A program made the translations under genes and the position numbers. Below are positions 1 through 10,249 of a stretch of DNA of 64,000 nucleotides, one piece after another. The notes beneath the pieces were generated by a model. The model did not search any database, was not told where the DNA came from, and worked only from the letters and a program-made list of their open reading frames with translations. How positions within the stretch are numbered: the first letter of the stretch is position 1; every line of letters begins with the position of its first letter. This stretch comes from CAZIKB01 sp964539665 (GTDB taxonomy: Bacteria > Zhuqueibacterota > Zhuqueibacteria > Oceanimicrobiales > Oceanimicrobiaceae): the NCBI GenBank assembly GCA_964539665.1, contig CAZIKB010000015.1, positions 6,723-70,722 of the forward strand, written 5' to 3'.

Positions 1-1129
1 GTAAACATTCCACATAAATGGCTTCTGTATAGGCGCCAAAGCTCTCATGAATCCACATGTCCGCAATATCCTTTGAGGTCACACTGTTGCCCCACCATTC
101 GTGTGCAGTCTCATGAATTATAATAAAATCAAAACTCAGGCCAATTTCCGACGAAGCGCGTCCCAGGTAGCCGTTGCAGTACTTGTTGCCATAAGCCACC
201 GCGCTCTGGTGTTCCATACCCAAATGCGGCGATTCCACCAATTTAAAGCCATCGCGATAAAATGGATATTTTCCAAAAAGTTTTTCAAAACAGGCCATCA
301 TAGGTTTGACCTGCTTGAACTGTTCTCTGGCTTTCTCCAGATTGTACGGCATCACGTAATAGTCAAGCGTGAGTTTGTCTCCGTCTTCACTTGTATAAAC
401 CTCATCGAAATGGGCATATTTAGCGATGTTGAGCGTGACGTTGTAGTTATTTATTGGATAGCTGACAAACCAATCCCAGCGGGTCCAGCCGTCAGACAAT
501 TCAGTTTTACCTCGCAGGCGTCCATTTGATATATTCATCAGACCATCAGGAATGGTTACACTTATCATCATGCTGTCCGGCTCATCTGACTGATGCTCTT
601 TATTTGGCCACCAAAGAAAAGCGCCATCTCCCTGGACCGTAACCGCCACCCATGGATTACCTGCCTCATCTTTGGACCAAACAAAGCCGCCGTCCCAGGG
701 AGGTCTTTTGGCGACTTGAGGTATTCCTGAATAGTAAATAGTAATTTCATGCTGGGTGCTTTTAACTAATGTTTTTGGAAATTGAATATAGACCGCATCA
801 AGCTCTCGCTTAAATGGCAATGATTTTTTACCATCAAACGTTATTTTCTCAATATGCAAATTTTCAACCAGGTCGATCTGCATCTTATCAAAATCGGCGA
901 CAACTTTGAACTGGATCTTATTACTTCCCTGAATGGATTTAGTCAGGGTATCCACCTTGATGTTCAAGTGATAGTAGGTAACATCGTAACAGGTTCTAAG
1001 CGGTGTGAGCATGCCTCTTAGCGTATCTGCTTTGGTGAATTTTGGTGAATCATTATTATGGTGTTGTCCATGTGCGAAATGACAATTCATGAGCAAAACC
1101 AGACAAAAACATGTTACTTTCTTCTTCAT
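1..1129 (-). CDS. M1 family metallopeptidase, N-terminal part (runs off window)
   Basis: Reading leftward from the ATG at 1129, the frame stays open to the window edge, giving 376 codons of an exported zinc aminopeptidase-like protein. The start has a Sec signal (MKKKVTCFCLVLLMNCHFAHG). A beta-rich M1 N-terminal domain follows. The catalytic motif is H339-E-T-A-H343 followed by EWWGN, with the third zinc ligand E362 in WIHESF, which is the HEXXH-X18-E spacing of gluzincins. The C-terminal part lies outside the window. By family knowledge it trims peptides in the periplasm or outside the cell. It is the first of several exported peptidases here and is transcribed in the same direction as the next three genes, though an inverted-repeat element separates it from the M28 gene. 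Confidence 0.9.
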   Translation of the reverse strand, partial: MKKKVTCFCLVLLMNCHFAHGQHHNNDSPKFTKADTLRGMLTPLRTCYDVTYYHLNIKVDTLTKSIQGSNKIQFKVVADFDKMQIDLVENLHIEKITFDGKKSLPFKRELDAVYIQFPKTLVKSTQHEITIYYSGIPQVAKRPPWDGGFVWSKDEAGNPWVAVTVQGDGAFLWWPNKEHQSDEPDSMMISVTIPDGLMNISNGRLRGKTELSDGWTRWDWFVSYPINNYNVTLNIAKYAHFDEVYTSEDGDKLTLDYYVMPYNLEKAREQFKQVKPMMACFEKLFGKYPFYRDGFKLVESPHLGMEHQSAVAYGNKYCNGYLGRASSEIGLSFDFIIIHETAHEWWGNSVTSKDIADMWIHESFGAYTEAIYVECL

Positions 1130-1162
1130 TTTGTAATCCCTATCTTTAATTTAACCAGCAAT

Positions 1163-1307
1163 AATGACTTTGTTGATTTGCCACTGGAAATCCTCCCGAA
1201 GGTTTATTGACTTTCTGTATATGGTATTTAATAGTCAATTAAATAATACATATTGAGATTTATTTTGAATTAAACCTTCGGGAGGTTACTTTTTCAACAT
1301 AGTCATT
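1163..1307. repeat. Nested inverted-repeat element between two peptidase genes
   Basis: A perfect 15-bp inverted repeat (CCTCCCGAAGGTTTA at 1192-1206, its complement at 1271-1285) lies inside a second, nearly perfect 14-bp inverted repeat (1163-1176 and 1294-1307). A short ATTGAC/GTCAAT pair sits near the centre. The whole would fold into a long cruciform or hairpin between the stop of the M28 gene and the start of the M1 gene. It looks like a small non-coding mobile or palindromic element. It is not followed by a T-run typical of a terminator. Confidence 0.6.
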
Positions 1308-1328
1308 TATATTGTGAATTATTCACAC

Positions 1329-2903
1329 TCATTCATTATACAATTTATTACTTAAGGATTCAAATTCATCACCTGTTCGCCAATGAGGTTTTTCAGTCAT
1401 ATTCGCAATCAACCGGGCTGAATGAGTAAATGCCTGACAATATCGCAAAAGATACTCAAAGTCGAAATTCTCATCAGCTTCATCCGATGGTTGGTGGTAA
1501 AACCGGCGAATATTCTCATCAAAAGCACGAAATCCGGGACTGAATGTTATTGACGGCACACCTCTACGTGCAAAGTGTATGTTATCCGAAGCGCTGAAGA
1601 GATTATATTCCGGGACTGGATCCTGAATGGCTTCCAGGCCAATCACTTTACAACCCTCCTCAATTGCAGATTGAGCTGTCGACCGTTCCAGGCCAAGTAC
1701 TGTGACAATACCGGTATCGGTATATCCTCCTCCATCTGCATTTTGTACGAACACCGTCCGGTTTAGTGGAACCAGCGGATGGTCTGCATAATAACTGCTG
1801 CCAAGCAATCCGATTTCTTCTCCTGTAAATGCAATAAAAACTACTGAACGGGCCGGTCGGATTTCTATAAGCGCTTTTGATGAACTTATCAATGCTACTG
1901 TACCCATACCATTGTCGCGGGCGCCATTAAAGATGGTGTCTGCAGGTGTAACACCCGGACGCATTCCAGCTCCAACGTGATCAAAATGAGCAGTCAGCAG
2001 GATATACTCCTGTCGTAAAGTAGGATCCGCACCTTCAATCATTCCAACTACATTTGGCGAATTGAGGAATTCTTTGTCTGGTGCGTGAATGGAAAGAGAT
2101 GTGGACAATTTGTTGTCATTACTTGAAATTACAGACAAATATTTGTGCTCAACATCGTTAATTAAAATGTGAGGAATTTCGTCATCAGCCTTTTCTTCTT
2201 TGTTTTTGGCAATTTCATAATTTGGTCCGCTTGTGTAAGAAACCAATCGCTGCCAGGACATGGGGCTATCATAAAGTTCGATTAATGCAAGAGCGCCGTG
2301 TTCTGCTGCAATAAGGCGTTTTTCCTGCCCGGCGCCGAAGCCGGCTCTCATTCCCGAATTCTCAGCAGCGCCAAATTTTGCAATGACAATTTTTTCCCGA
2401 ACATTTTTGCCTTTGTAATCGTCATGTCCTTTCTCCGCATCAACCATACCAAAATCAACAAAGACTATCGGAGCATTAAGTTCAGCGATTTTTACATGCC
2501 TGACAATCATATTTTGCCCCTGTCTCAACGTATCACCCTGAATAACGACCTGGTTTAATTTCGAAGGTGTGGTTTTTGCCAATGGTACTTTCTGTAAATA
2601 ATCTTCGGCACCGGGCAGAGTTGAAAGTCCATTTGCACGAAACTGTTCAGCAATATAACGGGCAGCCACTTCATTTCCAGGTTTCCCCGTCATCCGGCCC
2701 ATCAGTTCATCCGCAGCCAAAAACTTCAAATGTCCTGACACCTCTGACAATTTTAATTCTAACTCAGGATAGGCTTTTTGATTGGTTTGAGAGAATACAA
2801 TTGAAGTGAAAATAATAAGTAATATAAACAAAAACGATTTAGTTTTAAAATAGCGCCATCTTCTATAAAGCGATTTAGTTGCATGAATTGTAACAATATT
2901 CAT
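1329..2903 (-). CDS. Exported M28 family zinc peptidase with PA domain
   Basis: A 524-residue M28 aminopeptidase/carboxypeptidase-like enzyme. I chose the ATG at 2903 because AAGGGAG lies six bases upstream; a GTG at 2930 is in frame but has no such site. A hydrophobic N-terminus ending in FTSIVFSQ is a signal peptide. Residues about 120-280 form a PA-type insert. The two-zinc site is visible as H306 in AHFDHVG, D330 in ARDNG, the E362-E363 pair in TGEEIG, D390 in NADGG and H470 in FYHQPSD. It should release amino acids from peptides outside the cytoplasm. It lies 45 bp from the M1-barrel gene and is probably cotranscribed with it. Confidence 0.9.
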   Translation of the reverse strand: MNIVTIHATKSLYRRWRYFKTKSFLFILLIIFTSIVFSQTNQKAYPELELKLSEVSGHLKFLAADELMGRMTGKPGNEVAARYIAEQFRANGLSTLPGAEDYLQKVPLAKTTPSKLNQVVIQGDTLRQGQNMIVRHVKIAELNAPIVFVDFGMVDAEKGHDDYKGKNVREKIVIAKFGAAENSGMRAGFGAGQEKRLIAAEHGALALIELYDSPMSWQRLVSYTSGPNYEIAKNKEEKADDEIPHILINDVEHKYLSVISSNDNKLSTSLSIHAPDKEFLNSPNVVGMIEGADPTLRQEYILLTAHFDHVGAGMRPGVTPADTIFNGARDNGMGTVALISSSKALIEIRPARSVVFIAFTGEEIGLLGSSYYADHPLVPLNRTVFVQNADGGGYTDTGIVTVLGLERSTAQSAIEEGCKVIGLEAIQDPVPEYNLFSASDNIHFARRGVPSITFSPGFRAFDENIRRFYHQPSDEADENFDFEYLLRYCQAFTHSARLIANMTEKPHWRTGDEFESLSNKLYNE

Positions 2904-2975
2904 TGAATACTCCCTTCCGAATTTATTCACTTTTCAACAAATAATTAAAAGGACACCTATTTCCTGACAGTCAAT

Positions 2976-5900
2976 TCAAAACGCCTGCTCAAAACCAAAA
3001 ACCCAGCGAAACTGAAACTGATTGTCCTCCGGCAAAGGCTCATTTACCCAAAACGGAAAATCAAAACGAAGGTTTAAATTTCTGCCGCCAGTAAAGAGTG
3101 TGAACCAATTATCCGGCAATAATCTTTGCAGCCGGATTCCCACTCCCGCATCCATATAAAACTTGTTTTCAGAATCCCGTTTTTTCATTTCCGCTAAATC
3201 AGCAAAAGCTACTAAAGTTACATTACCGAGCAAGGCATGCCATTTCCTGCCCAATAATGTTCGTTTGAAATTTTTACGTAATTCTACATTGACCGCAAGA
3301 ATTTGGTCGCCATAAATGGGCTGGTTAAAGTAGCCTCGCAAGTTTCCGCCTCCCGGCAAATGATAATGCAATTCTTCAGGAATAGAGCCATTACTTCTTA
3401 AATAAAATCGTTTAAATCTTTCTCTTGGGTTGGCGCTATCTAAAAAAATTAAATCCTGAATCGGTGTATCATCTGAACTAAATATTTTATGTCCATATAT
3501 TCTTAAAAATAGACCTTCGTCATTTTGGGGTAGCCAAAACTTCACTTCGGTATAAACTGTGTTATAATTAAAATCACTGCCCCAATCATCGTTAACCAGA
3601 TCGGCTCCAACCGTAATATTTGAATTCCAAATCAGCCCTCTTGGATTGACCATATAGCGTAAATAGACATTGTTGACTTTTCCGCTATCCCAACTCGTAA
3701 CAGCAAAATCGTTTTTTTGATCAAATTCTCTTTGCGTATAAAGCGCTCCCTTGTTTTCGATTAACTGTGAATGATTAAATCCAATCCATAATCGATGCTG
3801 CGGTGGAACCGACAGTTGTTTCGCTTTCACAAAATTCAGATGGGCGTCTATTTCAAATCGACCTTCCATTTTCTGAGCACTAATTGTACCACGTGTCTCT
3901 TTCCCCATTAATACGATCGGATTAGTATATCTAATCCGGGCATCCAATTCATGTGAATCTAATCCGAACCACGCGCCCAAATATACATTCCGACTCCTTC
4001 CGTAACTTCCTTTTAAGCGTCCTCCTATTCGCATTTTATCTACTTTATTATACCAAATACTGGGACGCCAGGTAATCAAATATGCATCACGCGGAGTATA
4101 GGACATATTTGGATATTCAAACAGAAAATTGAATTGTAAAGGACCATTGTCCAATCGCGACCTGTCTAAAATCGCGTCATCCGGGTCCAGGATTACTTTT
4201 CCGGGTTTGCTTTCGGTTTGAAAAGTAACTGTACCGCTTTCTCCAAAACCATCCCACCGCTGAACAAAAATCTCCCCTGATTGAGTGGTCAATTGAACTT
4301 CGACCGGCATAATGACTTTATTCTTTCTGTTAATTTCCACATCTGTGTGCCACTTATCATCGATTTTCTCCTTTTCAACTTTCCCTAAAGAATAATCAAC
4401 AGACAGAGAGTCATGCAGCCACTGTTCAAAAAACCAATTCAAATTTTTACCACTAACATCTTCACAGACTTGTTTGAAGCGAGCTTCGTTAACGTGTTTG
4501 AATGCCCATCGTTTGAAGTACTCGCGGCAGATTTGATCAAAAGTATCATCCCCTACCACATATTTCAGCATATCGTAAAAATAGGCCCCTTTAGAGTAAG
4601 CATTGATATAATAAGCCATCGGTTCATCAAATTCAAAAGAAGCCTTGGAAATGGGTTCATTATGGCTCGAATTTATATAATAAAGAACGAAATCCCGATC
4701 CCTTTCGCGGCTGGTTTTTCCTGGTCTATGCCTTTGAAGCGAGTTGGCTCTTTTCAGAAATCCAACTCGATCATATCCCCATTTACCATATCGAGTTTCC
4801 AGGTACCAGCGGGTTTGAAACGAAGTGAAACCTTCATCCAGCCAGGATTCTTTCCATTCATTGCTCGCTAAAATTCCATAAAAATAAATGTGTCCGACTT
4901 CATGTAAAATGAATCCCTCGCTTTCTGAACTATTCATTACTAACATGGGATACTCCATTCCCCCACCAAGCAGCCCATGAGTGATGGAAAGCTGTGGATA
5001 AGGGTAGCGGCCAAATTTCGAAGACAACCATTCCAAAGCTCTGGCGCCTCGTTCTGCTGCTCTCTTGCTCCATCGATTTTTAGCATACGAGCGGTATAGT
5101 ACATGAATCGGTATGCCATCCCATTCGCCCTGTTCGTATAAAAAGTCCGTACAAGTAATCCAGGCAAAATCATGTACTTGTTCGGCGTGAAATTTCACCT
5201 TTCTCATTTGGCCATCTTCTGCTTGTTCTCTGATATTCTTCCTCATTTTCTTTAGTGTTGTTTGCCATTCCTGGTGAGACAAGGAAGTATCCACCTTTAC
5301 CAATTCCCATCCCGGATTACCCTCGACTACTTCACCCGTAGCAGCCACTATATATTCAAATGGAACGTTTATGGTAACATCAAACGTACCGAACTCACCA
5401 TAAAACTCACCGAGAAGATGGAAAGGTTCCGGGTGCCAGCCTGCCTCATCATAAACACAAACTTTTGGGTACCACTGGGCAAAATCGTACTGGGAGCCTC
5501 GGTATCCGGCCCGACCAGAAAACTTTCTCACTTTAAGATAGAATGAAAGCTCGACCTGTAATTCTTCGCCAGGCGGCAAAGGAGTCGGTAAATCAGCTTC
5601 CAGAATAGAATCGTTTATTTTAAAAACAGTAAGTGTTTTATCTTCTTCGTTGGTGTTTTTGCTTAGAACACGAAAAGATTCAATTTTCAGATAACCGGCA
5701 TCTTCAGCTTTTATCGATACTTTTCGGTAATATTGTTTGGATTCCTGTGCTCGAATGGATTTGGAATTTTGATACCCATTCGGATAAAGATGAAGGAAAA
5801 ATTGGTGTAATGTGTCGGGAGAATTATTTTTATAAGATATGGTTTCCTCGCCGATCAGGGCATTTTCAATCGGAATTAATGTCACATCCATCGTATAATG

Positions 5901-5990
5901 AACAAATTGCTGCCAGTATTTCTCTTGAGCCGGAAGATACTTACAAACAGCAAGAATCAAAAGTATATTCAGAAGCACTAATTTTCGCAT
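2976..5990 (-). CDS. M1 peptidase fused to a C-terminal outer-membrane beta-barrel-like domain
   Basis: A 1004-residue exported protein with a signal peptide (MRKLVLLNILLILAVCKYLPAQ). The N-terminal 600 residues are an M1 peptidase: GGGMEY at 342-347 takes the place of the GxMEN substrate motif, and H363-EVG-H367 with E386 forms the zinc site. From about residue 620 to the end the sequence changes to alternating polar/aromatic strands with repeated short turns. It ends in WVFGFEQAF, a terminal phenylalanine typical of outer-membrane barrels, and resembles surface-antigen/BamA-type barrels. I infer a cell-surface or outer-membrane anchored aminopeptidase. Most M1 enzymes are shorter and lack such a tail. 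Confidence 0.85.
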   Translation of the reverse strand: MRKLVLLNILLILAVCKYLPAQEKYWQQFVHYTMDVTLIPIENALIGEETISYKNNSPDTLHQFFLHLYPNGYQNSKSIRAQESKQYYRKVSIKAEDAGYLKIESFRVLSKNTNEEDKTLTVFKINDSILEADLPTPLPPGEELQVELSFYLKVRKFSGRAGYRGSQYDFAQWYPKVCVYDEAGWHPEPFHLLGEFYGEFGTFDVTINVPFEYIVAATGEVVEGNPGWELVKVDTSLSHQEWQTTLKKMRKNIREQAEDGQMRKVKFHAEQVHDFAWITCTDFLYEQGEWDGIPIHVLYRSYAKNRWSKRAAERGARALEWLSSKFGRYPYPQLSITHGLLGGGMEYPMLVMNSSESEGFILHEVGHIYFYGILASNEWKESWLDEGFTSFQTRWYLETRYGKWGYDRVGFLKRANSLQRHRPGKTSRERDRDFVLYYINSSHNEPISKASFEFDEPMAYYINAYSKGAYFYDMLKYVVGDDTFDQICREYFKRWAFKHVNEARFKQVCEDVSGKNLNWFFEQWLHDSLSVDYSLGKVEKEKIDDKWHTDVEINRKNKVIMPVEVQLTTQSGEIFVQRWDGFGESGTVTFQTESKPGKVILDPDDAILDRSRLDNGPLQFNFLFEYPNMSYTPRDAYLITWRPSIWYNKVDKMRIGGRLKGSYGRSRNVYLGAWFGLDSHELDARIRYTNPIVLMGKETRGTISAQKMEGRFEIDAHLNFVKAKQLSVPPQHRLWIGFNHSQLIENKGALYTQREFDQKNDFAVTSWDSGKVNNVYLRYMVNPRGLIWNSNITVGADLVNDDWGSDFNYNTVYTEVKFWLPQNDEGLFLRIYGHKIFSSDDTPIQDLIFLDSANPRERFKRFYLRSNGSIPEELHYHLPGGGNLRGYFNQPIYGDQILAVNVELRKNFKRTLLGRKWHALLGNVTLVAFADLAEMKKRDSENKFYMDAGVGIRLQRLLPDNWFTLFTGGRNLNLRFDFPFWVNEPLPEDNQFQFRWVFGFEQAF

Positions 5991-6161
5991 AATTCAGGCC
6001 TTTCAATGGACTAAAGTTTTTTAATTAATCAGGCAGGATAATTACAGACCTATACGATTTATTCAAAATTAGAATTGACAGAAAATTTACAAAATAATTT
6101 CCAGAGAATCAAGCAAGAAAGCTGTCAGTGAATAATATGTTAGTTAGTGTGAGGTGAGATC

Positions 6162-6195
6162 ATGGATTCCCGATTTAAAGATTTCGGGAATGACA
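6162..6195. repeat. REP-like hairpin repeat, copy A
   Basis: ATTCCCGA followed about 10 bases later by its partner TCGGGAAT forms a hairpin. Read on the minus strand it is nearly identical to the left half of the element at 25719-25799, including the flanking TGTCATTCCCG and GGGAATCCAT. It lies in the 283-bp gap between the PDZ gene and the M1-barrel gene. The plus-strand side is followed by a T6 run, so it might also stop antisense transcription. Confidence 0.6.
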
Positions 6196-6273
6196 TTTTT
6201 TGAAAAAAACAATTTTAATAAGTGTAAGATAGCAAAAAAACCATACTTTTCCCATCCGAATTAATTACATGCC

Positions 6274-7335
6274 TTAAAAATCGTGGATCTTTATTTCAAT
6301 TTTTAATTGTTCAAGCTCTTCATTCACCCTTGCCATTTCTTTTTCAAGTTCTTCGCTGACCTTTTCCATTGCCGAACTTATTTCTGCTTCGATATCTCCC
6401 AAATCAATTCTATGTCGATCAAATCGCAGCCTTTTCTGCTTAATTTTATTTTCAATATTGAATCGAATTTTATCACGCAAGTCGTGTAGTTGGTCGCGGT
6501 GAGAATCATCTCTCCATTCTCTCATCTTATCTGCATCAAAATAATAGTTACCAGTGCCACGCCCCAACTCAACCTGGATCGACTCATTCCTGCCTTTTCT
6601 TTTAAATTTAATCTCTATTTCATCGCCGACTTCTCTGTTTGAAATCCTGTCCTGAACATCCTCCTCATCCCTTACCCGTCTACCTTCGATTTCCAACAGT
6701 ACATCGCCGGCTTTCAGGCCAGCAAGATCGGCCGGGCTCTCATCCTCTACTGATAATACTAACACCCCCTCCCTTTCATCCACCTCAAAATACTCAGCTA
6801 AATCTTTATTCAATTCAGCCAGACGCACCCCAAGCCATACTCCTCGATTTATGCGAAATGAGAAAGATTTTGGCCGCTTGGATTGATCATCAAACTCTTC
6901 ACTATAATAATCCTGAGTTTTTCTGCCGATTTTTATTTTCATTTTTCTTTTCTTCTTATCACGAACAATTTCCACTTCAACTTTTTCACCTGGATTTCTT
7001 CTTTGAACGGCTCGAGTCAGATCCGTAGTTTTGCGGATTCTTTTATCATCAAATTTAACAATAACATCCTCATTTCTTAAACCCGCATCTTCTGCCGGAC
7101 CGTCTGCAACAACGTCGTTGATTAAAACTCCATATCTTTCATTGATATCCAAATATTTGCGCAGTTCATTGTCGAGCTCCTGAACGTAAACGCCAATCCA
7201 GCCCCCTTCATCAAAATCTCTATCGTATGAGCGGGGACCTTGACGTCCACAATTTGTGAATAAGAAGAAAATGAAAATTGCACCTAATAAAAAGGAAAGT
7301 AGTAGCCATAAATTAGCAGTCTTGGTTTTCATCAT
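6274..7335 (-). CDS. Double-PDZ lipoprotein
   Basis: A 353-residue protein starting at the ATG at 7335, which has GGAG six bases upstream; an earlier in-frame ATG at 7395 has no such support. A hydrophobic N-terminus ending in FLFTNC gives a likely lipobox cysteine at residue 29. Two PDZ domains follow, at about 45-135 and 165-255, both opening with the pattern W(I/L)GV and carrying the GPAEDAGL / SPADLAGL carboxylate-loop helices. The C-terminal 80 residues are charged and helical, probably a coiled coil. No protease domain is present, so it is probably a periplasmic adaptor or substrate-binding protein rather than a DegP-type enzyme. Partner unknown. Confidence 0.8.
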   Translation of the reverse strand: MMKTKTANLWLLLSFLLGAIFIFFLFTNCGRQGPRSYDRDFDEGGWIGVYVQELDNELRKYLDINERYGVLINDVVADGPAEDAGLRNEDVIVKFDDKRIRKTTDLTRAVQRRNPGEKVEVEIVRDKKKRKMKIKIGRKTQDYYSEEFDDQSKRPKSFSFRINRGVWLGVRLAELNKDLAEYFEVDEREGVLVLSVEDESPADLAGLKAGDVLLEIEGRRVRDEEDVQDRISNREVGDEIEIKFKRKGRNESIQVELGRGTGNYYFDADKMREWRDDSHRDQLHDLRDKIRFNIENKIKQKRLRFDRHRIDLGDIEAEISSAMEKVSEELEKEMARVNEELEQLKIEIKIHDF

Positions 7336-7606
7336 TGATGTCTCCATAATTAAGGGAATTGTTTTATCCCGGTTGAAATAAATATTAAGTTTCATTCGTT
7401 TTGACGATTTTTCTTTTGAATTAGTTGCAAAGATTTTAATTTAATTCAGGAACATTGAAAAGATTGAGCACGTATTAAATATAACTCGTTTCAATCGCCG
7501 CAATGAGTCGTCCGATTGTTTGTTAAGAGACTCTAATAATTCAATAAACCTGTCAAAATTATATTCGGAATTTTTACCGTATTAATAAAGTTACATTAAT
7601 AGCCCA

Positions 7607-10249
7607 TTGAACAGGATAAAAACATTGATACAGAAGACTATTTTCTTTCTTTCCATCTGCCTTAACAGTATTTTAGTATTAGCATCAGTTTCCGCTTTAC
7701 CAGATGAATCTCTGCAAAAAGCCAATAAGCTATTTCAGCAGGGAGAATATTCCAAAGCTATCGCCCAATATGAAAAGGCAGTTAAAAATAATAATCTCGC
7801 TTTTAAGGCCCATCTTGGATTAGCGCAGGTATTCATTGAAAAAGGTGAATATACAAAAGCCGAGGCCGCTTCAAAAAACGCTCTCAAAATTTCTCCTGAA
7901 CATCCGGATGCGTTAAATATTTCAGGGGATATTTTGAAACTAAAAGGCAGCTATGAAAAAGCTAAATCCAATTATCAAAGAGCCTTACAAATCGACGCCA
8001 ACCATTTACCAGCCCGTTTAAATTTAGGAATAATGCAGTGGGAGTGGGGTGAAAAAGAGTTAGCGAGACAAACGCTGCAATATTTCATTTCCTATTATCG
8101 TTCACATTCAAATTTAAGCGCCGCTGATTTAAATATAATAGCGCAAGCGTGCATCTATCTGGATCGGTTTCGCGACGCCAATGACCTGTTTTATGAGGCC
8201 ACAAAAGCGGATACACAGCTCTGGCAGGCTTATATTCCATGGGGAAATCTATTTTTATCAAAATACAACCTACCAGACGCCACGGGTGTTTTTGAAGATG
8301 CACTCAAAATAAATCCCAATGCAGCGGAAGCACATTCAGGTCTGGCCAGATGCTGGCGACATAATAATTTTGAACAAGCATCACAAACTGCAAATAAAGC
8401 CCTCAGTATAAATTCCAATTTAAGCGAAGCCGTCAATTTGTTAGCTGAGATGGAAATTGTCATGGGAAATTTCGAGACAGCTCTCGAGAAATTAGAAGCC
8501 CCGTTACAAATAAATCCCAATTCTCTGTCGACACGAACTTTGAGAGCTTTGTGTTTTTATTTCCTCAAAGATGATAACAAATTTGCTAATGAAGAATCAT
8601 TAATACTTTCAATAAATCCCAAATATGGGGATCTGTATTATGAATTAGCGGAGACTTTGGCCAAGCGGTATTTGTTCAAAGAATCAGTTGACTTTTACCA
8701 AAAAGCGCTGGCATTGGACCCGGAACATTGGGCTGCACGAGCCGGTCTCGGCACCAGTTTTAGTCGTTTGGGAAAGGAAGCAGCCGGTAAAGAAGAATTG
8801 GAAAAAGCCTTTGCAAAAGACCCTTACAACAAACATGTCGGGAATTTACTCAGGCTTTTCGATGAGTTCCCCCAATACAAAACCCATGAAACCCAGAATT
8901 TCACTCTGCGAATACACGAAAAGGATGACACAATTTTATCAAAATATGCTATTGCATTGGCAGAAGAAAGCTATTCCGACTTAAAGAATAAATATGCAAC
9001 CAAAAATGCGGATCCATTTATTTTGGAAATTTTCCCCGAACATGATGATTTTGCTGTTCGATGTTTTGGCATGCCTGGCGCTCAGGCTTTTTTAGGAATA
9101 TGCTTCGGAAATGTGGTTGCCATGGATTCACCCCGGGCGCGCACGAAAGGTGATTTTGTCTGGGGGGAAACATTATGGCATGAATTAGTGCATGTTTCTC
9201 ACTTACGTCTGACAAACAACCGCATTCCCCGCTGGTTAGCGGAAGGCATTGCGGTTTACGAAACATCCACTGCCAAACCGCATTGGAGCATGCATCTGGA
9301 TTTACCGTTTATCATGGCATTTAACGATGAAAGAGTCCTGCCTTTGAAAGACCTCGATTCTGGATTTAACCGCCCAACCAGTCCGGGGCAAGTTATGCTG
9401 TCATATTTCCAGGCTTCGAAAGTTGTGGAATTTATTGTGAAAAAGTATGGCCAGCAGAAGTTATTACAAACTTTCCCACTTTATAAATCAGGAATGAACA
9501 CGGAGGAAGTCGTAAAAAAAGTATTCGCAAAAAACATACAAGTTATTGATGAAGAGTTTAAGCAGTATATTAAACAAATATATAATTTAGACGCCCTGGA
9601 TTTGAATTTTAATCCACATGAATTGAAAGCCAATTCAGACGATTTGGAAAATTATTTATCAAAAAAACTAGCAGAAAATGCCAACAATCCATTCTTGAAT
9701 TTTCAATTTGGTGTGTATTATAAAAAAGAAAAAGTTTATGATAAAGCTATCACATATTTACAAAAAGCTAAAGAGCTTTTTCCAATGTATGTGGAGCCAG
9801 AAAATCCTTACAAACACCTCGCGGAAATTTATTTAGAAACCGGCCAGAAGAGCAAAGCTGTTGAAGAATTAACACTCCTGACCTCGCTGAATGGTAAAGA
9901 TTTGGGGATGCTGAACCTGTTAGCTAAAATAAGCGCTGAAACAAAGAATTACTCGGATACTATTGAAGCGCTGAATAAAATAATTTACATTACACCTTTC
10001 GACTCTGATGTTCACGACAAACTGGCTTCTGCGTATCTGGCTGAAAAACAGTACGAAAAAGCTATCAGTGAATTGCAGATTCACCTCCTGACCGAGCCGC
10101 AAGATTTAGCCGGCGCACACTGCGAGTTAGCGAGCGCGTATTTACAGGCGGGCAGAAAATCTGATGCAAAGATATCCGCTTTAGCTGCTTTAGAAATAGC
10201 CCCTAATTATGACAGGGCGCAGGAAATTTTGCTTGTCTGTCTGGAATGA
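7607..10249 (+). CDS. TPR protein with gluzincin peptidase (peptidase MA-like) domain
   Basis: An 880-residue exported protein. No ATG lies near the start; a TTG at 7607 leads into a signal peptide (FFLSICLNSILVLASVSA). Tetratricopeptide repeats fill residues about 30-430 and again 650-880. Between them sits a zinc peptidase core with H525-ELV-H529 and E546 in WLAEGIAVYE, the pattern of the DUF1570/peptidase MA-like superfamily. The TPR arms probably present protein partners and the centre may cut peptides, though many members are uncharacterised. It is divergent from the PDZ gene and upstream of the DUF4159 operon, separated by 218 bp. Confidence 0.85.
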   Translation: MNRIKTLIQKTIFFLSICLNSILVLASVSALPDESLQKANKLFQQGEYSKAIAQYEKAVKNNNLAFKAHLGLAQVFIEKGEYTKAEAASKNALKISPEHPDALNISGDILKLKGSYEKAKSNYQRALQIDANHLPARLNLGIMQWEWGEKELARQTLQYFISYYRSHSNLSAADLNIIAQACIYLDRFRDANDLFYEATKADTQLWQAYIPWGNLFLSKYNLPDATGVFEDALKINPNAAEAHSGLARCWRHNNFEQASQTANKALSINSNLSEAVNLLAEMEIVMGNFETALEKLEAPLQINPNSLSTRTLRALCFYFLKDDNKFANEESLILSINPKYGDLYYELAETLAKRYLFKESVDFYQKALALDPEHWAARAGLGTSFSRLGKEAAGKEELEKAFAKDPYNKHVGNLLRLFDEFPQYKTHETQNFTLRIHEKDDTILSKYAIALAEESYSDLKNKYATKNADPFILEIFPEHDDFAVRCFGMPGAQAFLGICFGNVVAMDSPRARTKGDFVWGETLWHELVHVSHLRLTNNRIPRWLAEGIAVYETSTAKPHWSMHLDLPFIMAFNDERVLPLKDLDSGFNRPTSPGQVMLSYFQASKVVEFIVKKYGQQKLLQTFPLYKSGMNTEEVVKKVFAKNIQVIDEEFKQYIKQIYNLDALDLNFNPHELKANSDDLENYLSKKLAENANNPFLNFQFGVYYKKEKVYDKAITYLQKAKELFPMYVEPENPYKHLAEIYLETGQKSKAVEELTLLTSLNGKDLGMLNLLAKISAETKNYSDTIEALNKIIYITPFDSDVHDKLASAYLAEKQYEKAISELQIHLLTEPQDLAGAHCELASAYLQAGRKSDAKISALAALEIAPNYDRAQEILLVCLE

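Noticed and set aside
101..529. Plus-strand open frame of 142 codons
   Set aside because: It lies antisense to the M1 peptidase, whose frame carries the full zinc motif; the plus frame has no family signature.
4413..4871. Plus-strand open frame of 152 codons
   Set aside because: Antisense shadow of the M1-barrel gene.
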